Source of the DNA: Nitrosospira sp. NpAV
Lineage (GTDB): Bacteria > Pseudomonadota > Gammaproteobacteria > Burkholderiales > Nitrosomonadaceae
Direction of reading: 5' to 3'
Assembly (NCBI RefSeq): GCF_000832065.1
Contig: NZ_JXQM01000008.1
Location: 186,001-250,000 of the forward strand
DNA: 64,000 bases
Positions 48,523-59,050 of the stretch are shown piece by piece. The translations under genes and the position numbers were made by a program. Numbering within the stretch: position 1 is the first letter of the stretch; each line of letters begins with the position of its first letter. The notes below the pieces were generated by a model. That model was not told the origin of the DNA. It did no database searches and saw nothing but the letters and a program-made list of their open reading frames with translations.

Positions 48523-48837
48523 TTAATTCTTGAATTGATTAGCACGGGCATTGGCACGTCCCTCACTGCCATGCTGACCGGCTGCGTCATCAGCCCGATT
48601 TAATCCGGGCATCCCCCTCTCTCGAGACCGTTCAGCCCGATGAGCATCGTCCTGCCTGCCTTGACTCTGACTTTGCGCTTCCCCATACCCCCCCAGCTGC
48701 GCTCCACCATGATTCCCCATCTGTCCTCCCCCATAATCCCCGCCATGCCCTCCTCCATGCCCCCCTTCAGCCAAGACGCAGGTGGAAACTAGGAATACGG
48801 CTCCTGTTACAAACGCTGACATTGTTTTGTTCATCAT
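48523..48837 (-). CDS. Small secreted Gly/His-rich protein
   Basis: 104-residue protein with a clear signal peptide (MMNKTMSAFVTGAVFLVSTCVLA) and a low-complexity mature part rich in Gly and His (GGHGGGHGGDYGGGQMGNHGG), then Gln/Ser and a charged Arg/Asp-rich tail. Such proteins may bind metals or lie in the envelope; no family was recognised. It is convergent with the MacB-like permease. A second Met three codons in could also be used. Confidence 0.6.
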   Translation of the reverse strand: MMNKTMSAFVTGAVFLVSTCVLAEGGHGGGHGGDYGGGQMGNHGGAQLGGYGEAQSQSQGRQDDAHRAERSRERGMPGLNRADDAAGQHGSEGRANARANQFKN

Positions 48838-49009
48838 CGTTTCCTTATGATTATGAGTGGCTGACAGCGACTCAATGTGCCGCCGCTTTAGCAGGTTATT
48901 AAAAGGATAGAGATTTCAATCTTCATCTTTTATTAACAGTACACTCAACAAATCAATATATCAATGCAATTGTTCGGTAGCTGAAATTCGCGTTTCTTGA
49001 TAGCAGTTG

Positions 49010-49131
49010 CTTCGCTTTCCTGAATGTGGGAATCGGCATCGGCGGTACCTGGGTCGTGGATCGGACGGCGCATATCGTTTGGGATAGTCGCGCTGGCATT
49101 CGTCTTCGCCTCCACGGTGGGAATATCATGA
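49010..49131 (+). pseudogene. Chimeric scar: glmS-like then macB-permease-like fragment
   Basis: The 35 bases at 49010-49044 match the glmS region 52612-52646 at 33 positions. From 49031 the sequence also matches the C-terminal end of a MacB-type permease: IGIGGTWVVDRTAHI, a frameshift with a small deletion, then FGIVALAFVFASTVGI and a TGA. The two matches share ATCGGCATCGGCG, suggesting joining at microhomology. The permease part differs from the intact neighbour (47209-48432) mostly at third codon positions, so it derives from an older or different paralogue. The tail overlaps the end of the LysR gene. Confidence 0.65.
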
Positions 49132-50037
49132 GGATGATTCTTTGGATGCACATTCCTCTTCCACCGATTTCCGGATGATCTCCGCCAGATGCCTTACGCC
49201 AGGGCCGGCAAAGTCCGGATTGGCTAGAACCAGGTAGAGCGGCACCTCCCGCGTTCCCCCTTCCCGCAATGGAAGGGGCCGGAGTATGCCTGTCCTCAGC
49301 TCCTCGCGAATATGGTCCTCTGGCAGCCAGGCAAAGCCGTATCCCATGGAGACCGCCTGGATCGACGTGGCGATCTGGCCCACCGTCCAACGCTGATCCA
49401 CCTCAACGCTCACCGCGCGCCGATCCCGCTTGATACCGGAGTCCCGTACTACCAGATGGCGATGCGCCCGCAGATCCCGATACGTCAATTCCCTGCCGTG
49501 ATGATGCAGGGGATGATCCGCATGCGCCACTGCAGTCAATCGTATCCGCATTAATAGATCACCCAGGAATCCGGGCGGCAGCTGCGGCGAAATCGCCAGA
49601 TCCGTCTCCCCCTTGAGCAAGGCATCGGAAGCGCCGCCAATCACCGATTCGAGCAATTCGACCCGCGTACGGGGACTCTCCTGGCCGAAATGCTCCAGAC
49701 ACGTCAATAACAAGCGCGAGGGAAAGAGGATTTCAGCCGCGATGTGTATGACCGCTTCCCAGCCAGCCGACAATTTGTGAGCGGCCCGTTCCAGATCCAC
49801 TGCCTCATCCATTAGCGCCAACGCACGCCGGTAGAGCATTTGACCTGTGGGCGTGAGAATCGCCTTGCGTCCCTGAATCTCAAACGCTTTTACGCCCAGC
49901 ATGGATTCTATTTTTTGTACCGCATAAGTAACGGCGGACTGGCTTTTAAACAGCATTTCAGCTGCCTGGGCGTAACCGCCGGCGTCCACCACCGCAATCA
50001 ATGACCGCCATTGTTCCAGAGTAATATGAACCGCCAT
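49126..50037 (-). CDS. LysR-family transcriptional regulator
   Basis: 303 residues: an N-terminal winged helix (LEQWRSLIAVVDAGGYAQAAEMLFKSQSAVTYAVQKIE) and a type 2 periplasmic-binding-like effector domain. It is transcribed away from the small secreted peptide gene and azoR, the usual LysR layout, and is likely to control both: each has the same ATC-N9-GAT type box with T-N11-A geometry upstream. The inducer is unknown; quinone or electrophile sensing would fit azoR. Confidence 0.88.
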   Translation of the reverse strand: MAVHITLEQWRSLIAVVDAGGYAQAAEMLFKSQSAVTYAVQKIESMLGVKAFEIQGRKAILTPTGQMLYRRALALMDEAVDLERAAHKLSAGWEAVIHIAAEILFPSRLLLTCLEHFGQESPRTRVELLESVIGGASDALLKGETDLAISPQLPPGFLGDLLMRIRLTAVAHADHPLHHHGRELTYRDLRAHRHLVVRDSGIKRDRRAVSVEVDQRWTVGQIATSIQAVSMGYGFAWLPEDHIREELRTGILRPLPLREGGTREVPLYLVLANPDFAGPGVRHLAEIIRKSVEEECASKESSS

Positions 50038-50046
50038 CTACAATCC

Positions 50047-50061
50047 ATCTAATAAATAGAT
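50047..50061. promoter_or_regulatory. Candidate LysR box, copy 1
   Basis: ATCTA-ATAAA-TAGAT, a dyad with T-N11-A geometry, nine bases upstream of the divergent LysR start codon and 83 bases before the secreted peptide ATG. It is suited to both autoregulation and activation. Function is inferred from position and from its duplication at 50398-50412. Confidence 0.6.
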
Positions 50062-50143
50062 AAATATCACCAGATTATTGTACTTTTTTATCCAATTTAT
50101 AAGGAGTTAAATATTACTTCCCACATAAAAGGAGGAAAACATC

Positions 50144-50374
50144 ATGAAACGCTTTGCCATTTTGATCCTCGCCGCAGTCTTTTCCATCCCGGCGCTTGCC
50201 GCATCGGAGACCGATATTATCAAGGCGATCCATGCCTACCCCTACCTCTCCTATAGCTATCTGGGCTACTCAGCGCAACTGAGCCGCGTCGATAAGACGT
50301 CCGACACGGTCATCGTTGATTTTCAAGCGTTTCTCCGTCGCGTGGGCGCAACCTCCAGCAACCAGGATCAATAA
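50144..50374 (+). CDS. Small secreted protein
   Basis: 76 residues: signal peptide MKRFAILILAAVFSIPALA and a 57-residue mature part with a Tyr-rich stretch (YPYLSYSYLGYSAQL) and a Val-rich strand. A strong GGAGG precedes the ATG. No family was recognised. It shares its promoter type with azoR and faces the LysR gene, so it is probably part of the same response. Confidence 0.65.
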   Translation: MKRFAILILAAVFSIPALAASETDIIKAIHAYPYLSYSYLGYSAQLSRVDKTSDTVIVDFQAFLRRVGATSSNQDQ

Positions 50375-50397
50375 TCTGAGCCGCCACCACACAACCT

Positions 50398-50412
50398 ATC
50401 CAATAAATAGAT
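50398..50412. promoter_or_regulatory. Candidate LysR box, copy 2
   Basis: ATCCA-ATAAA-TAGAT, one base different from copy 1, 80 bases upstream of the azoR ATG. The distance to the start codon is within three bases of that in copy 1. Regulation of azoR by the nearby LysR protein is inferred. Confidence 0.6.
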
Positions 50413-50491
50413 AATTAATGCCACATTATTGTACTTTTTTATTTGATTGATAAGAAGTTAAATAGCATTACCTAATTCAAGGAGCAATACC

Positions 50492-51091
50492 ATGAGAGCC
50501 CTGCAAATAAATTCAAGTATCTTTTCTTCCGGCGGCCAATCCAGTCAACTCGCAGATCAGTTTGTCGCAGCATTGCGGGCAAGTGAACCGGATACGCATA
50601 TAGTGGTTCGCGATCTCGCCGATAACCCGTTACCTCATCTGGACGCTCAGCGGGTTCTGGCCTTCTTCGCGAAACCCGACATGCGGACCCCCGAACAACA
50701 GGCCTTTGTCGACGAATCGAATGCGCTGATCGCAGAGATTCAGCACGCGCAAGTTATCGTTTTTGGTCTGCCTATGTACAATTTCGGCATCCCCTCGACG
50801 CTGAAGGCCTACTTTGATCAAATTGCCCGCGCCGGTGTGACCTTCCGCTATACCGCAAACGGACCCGAAGGGTTGCTAACCGGCAAAAAGGCTTACATCT
50901 TTGCCGCGCGGGGCGGACTCTATGCAGGTACGCCGCTGGATAGCCAAACTGGCTACGTGCGCGATTTTCTTGCTTTTCTGGGGATTACCGATGTCGAGTT
51001 CATCTATGCCGAAGGACTCAACATGGGAGAGACGGTCAAGGAAACCGCGCTGGTCCAGGCCAAGCAGCGTCTTGCCGAACTGGCGGTGTAA
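50492..51091 (+). CDS. azoR: FMN-dependent NADH-azoreductase / quinone reductase
   Basis: 199-residue flavodoxin-fold enzyme. Motifs are SSIFSSGGQSSQLADQF near the N-terminus for FMN phosphate, PMYNFGIPSTLKAYFDQIARAGVTFRYT, and ARGGLY for the active site. AzoR enzymes reduce quinones and azo compounds by two electrons using NADH and protect against electrophile stress. GGAG precedes the ATG. Control by the divergent LysR protein through a duplicated promoter is likely. Confidence 0.92.
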   Translation: MRALQINSSIFSSGGQSSQLADQFVAALRASEPDTHIVVRDLADNPLPHLDAQRVLAFFAKPDMRTPEQQAFVDESNALIAEIQHAQVIVFGLPMYNFGIPSTLKAYFDQIARAGVTFRYTANGPEGLLTGKKAYIFAARGGLYAGTPLDSQTGYVRDFLAFLGITDVEFIYAEGLNMGETVKETALVQAKQRLAELAV

Positions 51092-51110
51092 CCACGAATA
51101 GCATCGGCTA

Positions 51111-51329
51111 TCATACCTTGACGCCATCGGCCTTCACTGGCACATGGCGTCGCGCTCGATAATGGGGCGGAAATGTCCCAGATCGGCCCAGCTTGGGATG
51201 CTCGGCCAGTTTAGCCGCCGCACCGCTGAAAAGCTCATCCATGCGGGCGGCGACAGACAGATTATCGGGCGCAATGTGATCCCATATGTTCGCGCGATCT
51301 TACTGTGCCCCCGGTGTCCAGATGATCCT
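51111..51329 (-). pseudogene. Dead RelE/ParE-family toxin
   Basis: The minus strand reads RIIWTPGAQ, an in-frame TAA, DRANIWDHIAPDNLSVAARMDELF and AAAKLAEHPKLGRSGT, which is the normal start-to-middle of a RelE/ParE plasmid-stabilisation toxin. The usual C-terminal catalytic stretch (ELIPHESYRLVYE type) is replaced by unrelated sequence. No start codon is in frame immediately upstream. It directly follows the decayed antitoxin gene, as in intact pairs. Reading by eye gives good confidence that this is a relic. Confidence 0.75.
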
Positions 51330-51334
51330 TACAC

Positions 51335-51591
51335 ACCTTTCGTTGCATTAGCGCGTCGTGCGGCGATCCAGCTCAATTTCATCATTCGATTGCCCTTGGC
51401 CGGTACCATTGATAACCGGACAAACTCAACTTCGCAGTGAAGAAACTTGTCATGCTCCCGCACTTCACGCTGACGTTGCACAAACTCGCGCAGCACCTGA
51501 GATACAGGCCGATGAGCAGCCTCTGCTTCTTCCATGAACTTGGCATGCAACTCAGGTTCCAGCTTCATTGGAAAACAGCGGCTTTTGACAT
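51335..51591 (-). pseudogene. Decayed ribbon-helix-helix antitoxin
   Basis: The frame begins ATG with MSKAAVF at 51591, then a one-base loss shifts to MKLEPELHAKFMEEAEAAHRP, SQVLREFVQRQRE. The four residues usually found in LRELMREF are missing. A second shift near 51390 leads to GQSNDEIELD, the family's usual acidic tail. This is the antitoxin partner of RelE/ParE-type toxins with at least two frameshifts. A shorter open frame from 51568 could be translated but would lack the native ends. Confidence 0.75.
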
Positions 51592-51699
51592 GAACAAGGT
51601 ACCTATTTCAAGTAATGACTTAGTATATGCATTATCATTACATTCTTATCGCGTGTTTTAAAGCGCGAATCGTGTCCTCACCTCTACAGAAAGATAAAA

Positions 51700-52185
51700 A
51701 TGCGGATTGATGATCGGAATAGGTTGTGCGGCTACGTAAAGCCGGTCCTGGGAATGATTATGCTTATGTCATCATGCATAAACGAAGCTTCGGATCTTTC
51801 GACGATGCTGGGAAATGCAAAGCGTGTTTCCGGCAGATGGGTTGGAACCTATGAATGCTTTCAGGGGGAAGTTGCGGCCACCTTGACACTCACCGGCCAC
51901 AAAAATGGAACAGTCGAAGGTAATTTTTCGTTCTATCCAACGTCATCGAATCCCAATACGCCGGCCGGCCGTTTCATGGTCACGGGTTCTTATTATATCG
52001 ACCATTCCCTGATCCTGGGCAGCGGGGCATGGGTAGAGCAGCCCGATGGTTACATACCCGTCAGCCTGAAAGGAAAAGTCAATGCGGAATTTGATACATT
52101 CACCGGAACCGTGCCTGAGTGCTTCAATGCCAACTTCATTTTAAAAAGAGCGCCAGGAATACATTATGACCCGTCTCTTAATTAG
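51700..52185 (+). CDS. Putative lipoprotein of unknown function
   Basis: 161 residues. A hydrophobic leader ends in a lipobox-like LMSSC (about 22-26), followed by a compact beta-rich domain with GRWVGTYECFQGEVAATLTLTG, GTVEGNFSFYP and SGAWVEQPDGY, recalling small calycin-like or extracellular beta proteins. Two Cys (Cys in YECF and in PECF) could form a disulphide. No family was assigned. It is convergent with glmS. Confidence 0.65.
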   Translation: MRIDDRNRLCGYVKPVLGMIMLMSSCINEASDLSTMLGNAKRVSGRWVGTYECFQGEVAATLTLTGHKNGTVEGNFSFYPTSSNPNTPAGRFMVTGSYYIDHSLILGSGAWVEQPDGYIPVSLKGKVNAEFDTFTGTVPECFNANFILKRAPGIHYDPSLN

Positions 52186-52456
52186 AAAAATCTGATTCGC
52201 GTAAAAAACAATACGTCAAGATAGAGTGGCCGGCATCTGTTTGGGTTTAGATTTGTATCCACATACCAGTCTTCTACCAAAGTCTGGCCGTATTGGTCGG
52301 CAAAGGCCTGCGGTTGACCTGCAAACAACTTAGTAAGCATTTTGGCGACATATGAGCGCCTCCTGCGGCAGGAACTCTCCTCCTCTGGCCTAGCCTGTTT
52401 TTTTCTGATCTCAGGCCCTATTTCTAGCCTCGGCACTTCATCAGATTAAGCCTTCG

Positions 52457-54301
52457 TTACTCTACGGTCACCGACTTTGCCAGATTCCGCGGTTTATCCA
52501 CATCGGTGCCTTTTTGCAGCGCAACATGATAGGCCAGCAATTGCAGCGGAATGGTATGAAGAATGGGACTGAGCGACCCGGCATGTTCCGCCAGGCGAAT
52601 GATATGCACGCCTTCGCTCTCCTGGATGTGGGAATCGGCATCGGCGAAAACGTAGAGTTCGCCGCCGCGCGCACGGACTTCCTGTAGATTGGATTTGAGT
52701 TTTTCCAGCAACGCATCGTTAGGTGCAATCGCTACTACCGGCATGTCCTTGTCCACCAGCGCGAGCGGGCCGTGCTTCAATTCTCCGGCGGCGTAGGCTT
52801 CGGCGTGGATGTAGGAAATCTCCTTGAGCTTGAGCGCGCCTTCCATGGCAATGGGATAATGCACACCGCGCCCGAGAAACAAGGCGTGACGTTTTTGGGC
52901 GAAGCCCTCGGCCCAGACCTTGACCTGCGGCTCCACTTGCAGTGCAAGCTGCAAGGCCACCGGCAGGTGCCGCAGCGCGGCGATGATCTCGCGCTCGCCC
53001 TCGCCGGAAAGCTTGCCGCGCAATTTCGCCAACGTCATTGCGAGCAGCATCAGCGCCGCCAATTGGGTGGTGAATGCCTTGGTGGAGGCGACGCCGATCT
53101 CCGGCCCGGCGCGAGTGAGAAAGCGCAGATCGGCCTGCCGCACAAGGGCGCTTTCCGCCACGTTGCAGATGGCGAGACTGTGGCGATGCCCCAGTGAACG
53201 GGCGTAGCTGAGCGCGGCCAGCGTATCCGCTGTCTCTCCCGACTGGGAAATCCCCACTACCAGCGCACTGGGGCTGGCGACCGGTTCACGGTAGCGGTAT
53301 TCGCTGGCAATCTCGACATTGCAGGTCAGACCGGCTAAGGTTTCCAGCCAGTAGCGCGCCACCAGGCCCGCGTGGTAGCTGGTTCCGCAGGCGAGTATCA
53401 GTATGCTATCGGTGGTTTTGAAGATATCTTCCGCCTCGCTGCCAAATAGCCTCGGGGAAATGGATTGAGCGTTGAGCACCATTTCCAGCGTATTCGCCAC
53501 CACGCCCGGCTGCTCGAATATTTCCTTCTGCATGAAATGGGCGTACGGACCCATATCCACCGCCTCGTTGGTCAGTTCGCTTTCATGGATAGGGCGGATT
53601 ACTTCCTTGCGTGCACCGTCATGAAGGCTGACGATCCGGTAGCTGTCGCGGCGCAGTTCGGCCACGTCGCCTTCCTCCAGATAAATCATGTGCTTCGTCA
53701 CCTGCAACAAGGCGGAAGCGTCGGAGGCGGCATAGTTGCCGGATTCGCTCAATCCCAATAACAGCGGCGCACCATTGCGGGAAACGACGATACGCTCAGG
53801 ATGCGCTTCTTCCATCACGGCGATGGCGTAGGCGCCTTGCAATTCGCCCACCGAACGGCATACTGCTTCGAAAAGATCGGAGGTCTCCCTCAGGTTGTAC
53901 GTGATGAGGTGGGCGATAACTTCCGTGTCGGTGTCGGAAGTGAATTGAAATCCCGCAGCCTGCAATCGTTGGCGCAGGGGTTCATGATTCTCGATGATGC
54001 CATTGTGCACGACCGCTACTTTTGAAATTTCACCGGAAAAATGCGGGTGGGCGTTGCGCTCGGACGGTGCGCCGTGCGTCGCCCAACGGGTGTGCGCAAT
54101 ACCAATCTCGCCGTGAAAATCCTGTTCGTCCGCAAGCTTGCTCAGTTCGGCAACCCGCCCAGTGGTACGCAATCGATGCAATCCGCCGTTCATCAGCGCA
54201 AGCCCGGCGGAATCGTAACCCCGGTATTCGAGACGGCGCAAGCCTTCCAGCAGGGCCGGGACAATGTTATTTCTGGCTACCGCACCGACTATTCCGCACA
54301 T
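52457..54301 (-). CDS. glmS: Glucosamine-6-phosphate synthase
   Basis: 614-residue enzyme converting fructose-6-phosphate and glutamine to glucosamine-6-phosphate, the first step to UDP-GlcNAc. Cys2 (MCGIVGAV) is the glutaminase nucleophile; two SIS domains hold the isomerase site ([33 protein letters not shown]), ending KSVTVE. Length is standard. It follows glmU after 66 bases, in the usual atp-glmU-glmS order, and feeds both peptidoglycan and the exopolysaccharide with amino sugars. Confidence 0.96.
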   Translation of the reverse strand: MCGIVGAVARNNIVPALLEGLRRLEYRGYDSAGLALMNGGLHRLRTTGRVAELSKLADEQDFHGEIGIAHTRWATHGAPSERNAHPHFSGEISKVAVVHNGIIENHEPLRQRLQAAGFQFTSDTDTEVIAHLITYNLRETSDLFEAVCRSVGELQGAYAIAVMEEAHPERIVVSRNGAPLLLGLSESGNYAASDASALLQVTKHMIYLEEGDVAELRRDSYRIVSLHDGARKEVIRPIHESELTNEAVDMGPYAHFMQKEIFEQPGVVANTLEMVLNAQSISPRLFGSEAEDIFKTTDSILILACGTSYHAGLVARYWLETLAGLTCNVEIASEYRYREPVASPSALVVGISQSGETADTLAALSYARSLGHRHSLAICNVAESALVRQADLRFLTRAGPEIGVASTKAFTTQLAALMLLAMTLAKLRGKLSGEGEREIIAALRHLPVALQLALQVEPQVKVWAEGFAQKRHALFLGRGVHYPIAMEGALKLKEISYIHAEAYAAGELKHGPLALVDKDMPVVAIAPNDALLEKLKSNLQEVRARGGELYVFADADSHIQESEGVHIIRLAEHAGSLSPILHTIPLQLLAYHVALQKGTDVDKPRNLAKSVTVE

Positions 54302-54367
54302 TGATCGATTTCCTCTCTGTTTCGTTCGGGGGACTTACAAGGGTGAGAAAGCTTGCCACTTCATATT

Positions 54368-55747
54368 TCATTTCTCGCCCTTCGGTTTCTTAACCGGCCG
54401 CTTCCATCCATCGATGCTCATTTGTCTGGCGCGTGACAGGGTCAATGTTTCCGCCGGCGTATCCTTGGTAATGGTCGAACCCGCGCCAATGGTCGAGCCT
54501 TGCGCCACTCTCACCGGCGCCACCAGCTGCGTGTCGGAACCGACAAAAACGTCGTCCTCGATGATGGTCTGGTACTTATTGGCACCGTCGTAGTTGCAGG
54601 TAATCGTTCCGGCGCCGATGTTGACATTCTTGCCCACCACGGAGTCGCCGATGTAGCTTAGATGATTCGCCTTGCTGCCGGCCGCGACGGAGCTATTTTT
54701 GACTTCGACGAAATTGCCGATATGCACTTCGCTGGCGAGCTTGGTTCCGGGACGGATACGGGCATAGGGACCAATGCGGCAATTCTTTCCGATTTCGGCG
54801 GATTCGATCAGGCTGAAGGGGGCAATCGCCGCTCCCGCAGCGACTTTTACATTCTTTAATATGCTGTGAGCGCCCACTTTCACGCCGTCGTCCAACTGTA
54901 CATGACCCTCGAAAATGCAGTTGATATCTATTTCAACGTCCCGGCCGCAGATAAGTTGACCGCGGATATCAATACGAGCCATATCGGCCAGGGTTACCCC
55001 CTGATCCAGCAGCTTTTTTGCACACTCATTCTGGTGGATACGCTCCAGCGCCGCCAGTTGCGTCTTACTGTTGACGCCAATCGTTTCCCAGGCATGGGCT
55101 GGCTGGGCCGCTTCCACCTTCACGCCATCCTTGACTGCCATTGCTACGATATCGGTGAGGTAATACTCTTTTTGCGCATTGTTGTTTTCCAGCTTGTGCA
55201 GCCAGCCGTGCAGATATCGATTTGGAATCACCATGATGCCGGTATTGATCTCGCGGATCTGCCGCTGGGAGCTGCTTGCATCCTTCTCTTCGACGATGGC
55301 GGCGATGGCGTGCCCTTCATCCCGCACGATTCTGCCGTAGCCCGCAGGGTCAGCCAGCTCAACCGTCAGCAGGGCCAGATTTTTCTCCCCCGCCATTGCA
55401 ATCAGTCCCTTCAGGGTTTCGATGCTGGTCAGCGGCACATCGCCATACAGCACGAGCGTCATGCCGGTATTGTCCAGATGCGGCAGCGCTTGCATCAGCG
55501 CATGGCCAGTACCCAGCTGCGGCGACTGTTGCACCCAGATAAGGCTCTCATCACCGATCGCTTTGGGCACAGCTTCGCCGCCATGCCCATAGACCACGCA
55601 AATGCTCTGCGGCGATAATGCGCGGGCAGTATCGAGCACATGTCCGAGCAAGGGCTTTCCAGCCAGCGGATGTAAAACCTTAGGCAGTGCCGAGTGCATG
55701 CGCTTGCCGAGTCCGGCAGCAAGAATGACGATATTTAGCTTGGACAT
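54368..55747 (-). CDS. glmU: Bifunctional GlmU, UDP-GlcNAc synthesis
   Basis: 459-residue enzyme with glucosamine-1-phosphate acetyltransferase and GlcNAc-1-phosphate uridyltransferase activities. The N-terminal nucleotidyltransferase begins [28 protein letters not shown]; the C-terminal left-handed beta-helix has hexapeptide repeats and the [24 protein letters not shown] and [13 protein letters not shown] motifs. It works with GlmS encoded downstream. Confidence 0.96.
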   Translation of the reverse strand: MSKLNIVILAAGLGKRMHSALPKVLHPLAGKPLLGHVLDTARALSPQSICVVYGHGGEAVPKAIGDESLIWVQQSPQLGTGHALMQALPHLDNTGMTLVLYGDVPLTSIETLKGLIAMAGEKNLALLTVELADPAGYGRIVRDEGHAIAAIVEEKDASSSQRQIREINTGIMVIPNRYLHGWLHKLENNNAQKEYYLTDIVAMAVKDGVKVEAAQPAHAWETIGVNSKTQLAALERIHQNECAKKLLDQGVTLADMARIDIRGQLICGRDVEIDINCIFEGHVQLDDGVKVGAHSILKNVKVAAGAAIAPFSLIESAEIGKNCRIGPYARIRPGTKLASEVHIGNFVEVKNSSVAAGSKANHLSYIGDSVVGKNVNIGAGTITCNYDGANKYQTIIEDDVFVGSDTQLVAPVRVAQGSTIGAGSTITKDTPAETLTLSRARQMSIDGWKRPVKKPKGEK

Positions 55748-55770
55748 TTAATGAAGAACGGTCAGGAATC

Positions 55771-55788
55771 CCTGCTGCAAGCAGCAGG
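55771..55788. promoter_or_regulatory. Palindrome in the glmU leader
   Basis: CCTGCTGCAAGCAGCAGG, a perfect 8-2-8 dyad 24 bases upstream of the glmU start. It could form a hairpin in a glmUS leader RNA or act as an operator; on the plus strand a T-rich stretch follows at about 12 bases, too far for a standard terminator. Confidence 0.4.
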
Positions 55789-55869
55789 CGTTACTCTTTT
55801 GCGTATAGGCCGCAGACGATAAGCAGACCAGGGATGATGCTATTGATCCAGCGAGCAAACAGTATAAAA

Positions 55870-55957
55870 ATCATCCCGCTGAAAGCCGGCATCCAATGGG
55901 ATACAAACCGCATTATGTTGATTTGAGCCGGATTCCGAGTCAAGCCCGGAATGACGA
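55870..55957. repeat. Pair of dispersed repeats in inverted orientation
   Basis: ATCATCCCGCTGAAAGCCGG at 55870-55889 continuing to 55897, and GGATTCCGAGTCAAGCCCGG at 55930-55949 continuing to ATGACGA. Both resemble the common proteobacterial repeats of the CATTCCCG...CGGGAATCC type (RHSRESGNP or VIPAKAGI when mistranslated). They face each other, forming an imperfect inverted pair about 30 bases apart. Confidence 0.55.
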
Positions 55958-56224
55958 GCTCATCGTATTTTCTCAGTGGACAAACTACAAACGTTTCGGT
56001 CCCGGAAAAGATGACGTTAATTTAACACATTGTGCGCTCAAAATCCAAGTACTGGCGTCTTTTACGTGAATGCATTCCACTCCGCACCACTTTTCACGTG
56101 GATATACCGCATGGGAAGACTCCGATCACAACCACGTTTTGGCGATCATCCAATTTACACGAATTCTGTTTCAATGCCATGACAGCAGCCAGCTTTTCCC
56201 AACATCCGGGGTTTATTCCACGAA

Positions 56225-56250
56225 TAAAAAAGGCGGCTATCGCCGCCTTT
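56225..56250 (-). terminator. Intrinsic terminator after atpC
   Basis: On the minus strand AAAGGCGGC-GATA-GCCGCCTTT forms a strong stem with a four-base loop, followed by a run of six T. It begins 19 bases past the atpC stop and should end the ATP synthase operon before glmU. Confidence 0.88.
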
Positions 56251-56268
56251 GCATCCGCACACATTAGA

Positions 56269-56688
56269 TCAATGCCCGCGTTTTCTCAGCTTCTGGATGG
56301 CTGCTAATTGTGCGATAGCCTCACTCAGTTCGGCCTGGGCTCGCGCATAATCCATGGAAGAAGAACGATCCCTCATGGCATCTTCTGCGCGCTTCTTGGC
56401 TTCCATGGCTTTCGCCTCGTCGAGATTCGCGCCGCGCACCGCAGTGTCGGCAAGAATGGTTACGACGTCTGGCTGTATTTCCAGCATGCCGCCAGAAACG
56501 TATACAAGCTCTTCTTCCTTCAGCGGCGCCTTGATGCGTACCGATCCGGGCTTGATTCGGGTCAGCATGGGCGTATGTTGCGGGTAAATACCCACTTCCC
56601 CCGCTTCCGCCGGAGCCACCAGGAACTCGGCAGGGCCGGAGTAGATCGACTCCTCCGCACTGACAATATCGACGTGGAATACACCCAT
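56269..56688 (-). CDS. atpC: ATP synthase F1 epsilon subunit
   Basis: 139-residue epsilon subunit: N-terminal beta-sandwich ([37 protein letters not shown]) and C-terminal two-helix domain ending [10 protein letters not shown]. It links the central stalk to the c-ring and can inhibit ATP hydrolysis. The ATG at 56688 has GGAAAG just upstream; ATG 56700 in the same frame is an alternative. Last gene of the operon, before a strong terminator. Confidence 0.93.
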   Translation of the reverse strand: MGVFHVDIVSAEESIYSGPAEFLVAPAEAGEVGIYPQHTPMLTRIKPGSVRIKAPLKEEELVYVSGGMLEIQPDVVTILADTAVRGANLDEAKAMEAKKRAEDAMRDRSSSMDYARAQAELSEAIAQLAAIQKLRKRGH

Positions 56689-56756
56689 CTTTCTTTCCAT
56701 TACCAATTGATTGGCTTACTTGATTTAAGAAGCCAGGGTTTATGAAATCAACTTCT

Positions 56757-58151
<1,395 letters not shown>

Positions 58152-58165
58152 CTAAATCAAAATAT

Positions 58166-59047
58166 TTAAACCGCCGCTGCGCCGCCGACGATTTCCGACA
58201 ATTCCTTGGTGATGGCAGCCTGGCGCGACTTATTGTAAATCAGCGTCAATTCATTGATCACGTTGCCGGCATTATCCGACGCCGCTTTCATCGCCACCAT
58301 GCGGGCTGATTGCTCCGATGCCATATTCTCCGTCAACGCCTGATAAATCAGTGCCTCGACATACCGCACCATGATGTCATCAATAACCGGCTTGGCTTCG
58401 GGCTCGTAAATATAATCCCATACGCCGCGTTGTCCGGTGGGCCCGTCCCCGGATTTCAGGCGCTCGTCAGAAAGTGGGAGCAATTGCTCCATCACCGGTT
58501 CCTGTTTCATGGTATTGATGAAGCGCGTGTAAAAAATGTACACTCGATCGAAACGGTCCTGAGTGTAGCCATCCAGCAAGACTTTCACCGCTCCGATCAG
58601 TTTCTCCAGATCCGGCGTATCCCCCAGGCTCACGACATGGGAAATCACGCTGGCGCCGAGGCGGTTCATAAATCCAAAACCCTTATTGCCGATACAGCAC
58701 GCCTCGATCTGCTCGCCTTCCGCTTCCCACGTTTTCATTTTGCTGACTGCCATGCGCAACACATTCGTGTTGAGTCCGCCGCAAAGGCCTTTATCGGATG
58801 TGACCACGACAATGCCGATCCGTTTTACGGTATCACGCTCCACCAGAAATGGATGACGATACTCGGTATAGGCACGGCTCATGTGCGCGGCGACGTTGCG
58901 AATCTTCTCGCCATAGGGGCGCGCTTTTTTCATGCGTTCCTGCGCCTTGCGCATTTTGGAGGCCGCCACCATTTCCATGGCGCGCGTGATCTTCTGCGTA
59001 TTTTTTACGCTTTTGATCTTGTTGCGTATTTCTCGACTGCCAGCCAT
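58166..59047 (-). CDS. atpG: ATP synthase F1 gamma subunit
   Basis: 293-residue rotor shaft. N-terminal coiled-coil helix [32 protein letters not shown] and C-terminal helix with [22 protein letters not shown] form the shaft; the middle Rossmann-like part has [12 protein letters not shown]. It starts 3 bases after the atpA stop. Confidence 0.96.
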   Translation of the reverse strand: MAGSREIRNKIKSVKNTQKITRAMEMVAASKMRKAQERMKKARPYGEKIRNVAAHMSRAYTEYRHPFLVERDTVKRIGIVVVTSDKGLCGGLNTNVLRMAVSKMKTWEAEGEQIEACCIGNKGFGFMNRLGASVISHVVSLGDTPDLEKLIGAVKVLLDGYTQDRFDRVYIFYTRFINTMKQEPVMEQLLPLSDERLKSGDGPTGQRGVWDYIYEPEAKPVIDDIMVRYVEALIYQALTENMASEQSARMVAMKAASDNAGNVINELTLIYNKSRQAAITKELSEIVGGAAAV

Positions 59048-59050
59048 CGG

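Larger units (their letters stand above)
50047..50464 (+). repeat. Duplicated 67-bp promoter region
   Basis: Copies 50047-50113 and 50398-50464 align without gaps at 56 of 67 positions. They include the LysR-box candidate and an identical 18-base core ATTATTGTACTTTTTTAT. Copy 1 precedes the secreted peptide gene by 31 bases and copy 2 precedes azoR by 28 bases, so the copies carry equivalent promoters for separate genes. Confidence 0.85.
55748..56224. other. Non-coding gap between atpC and glmU
   Basis: About 480 bases with no gene recognised. It holds the glmU leader palindrome, a pair of dispersed-repeat-like sequences at 55870-55957 and, at the right end, the atpC terminator. Open frames in it are short and look non-coding. 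Confidence 0.5.

Noticed and set aside
51144-51440. A 98-codon plus-strand open frame
   Set aside because: It is antisense to the readable remains of the toxin and antitoxin genes and has no family features.
52182-52436. An 84-codon minus-strand open frame next to glmS
   Set aside because: Composition is irregular, there is no ribosome site, and no motif was recognised; treated as non-coding.
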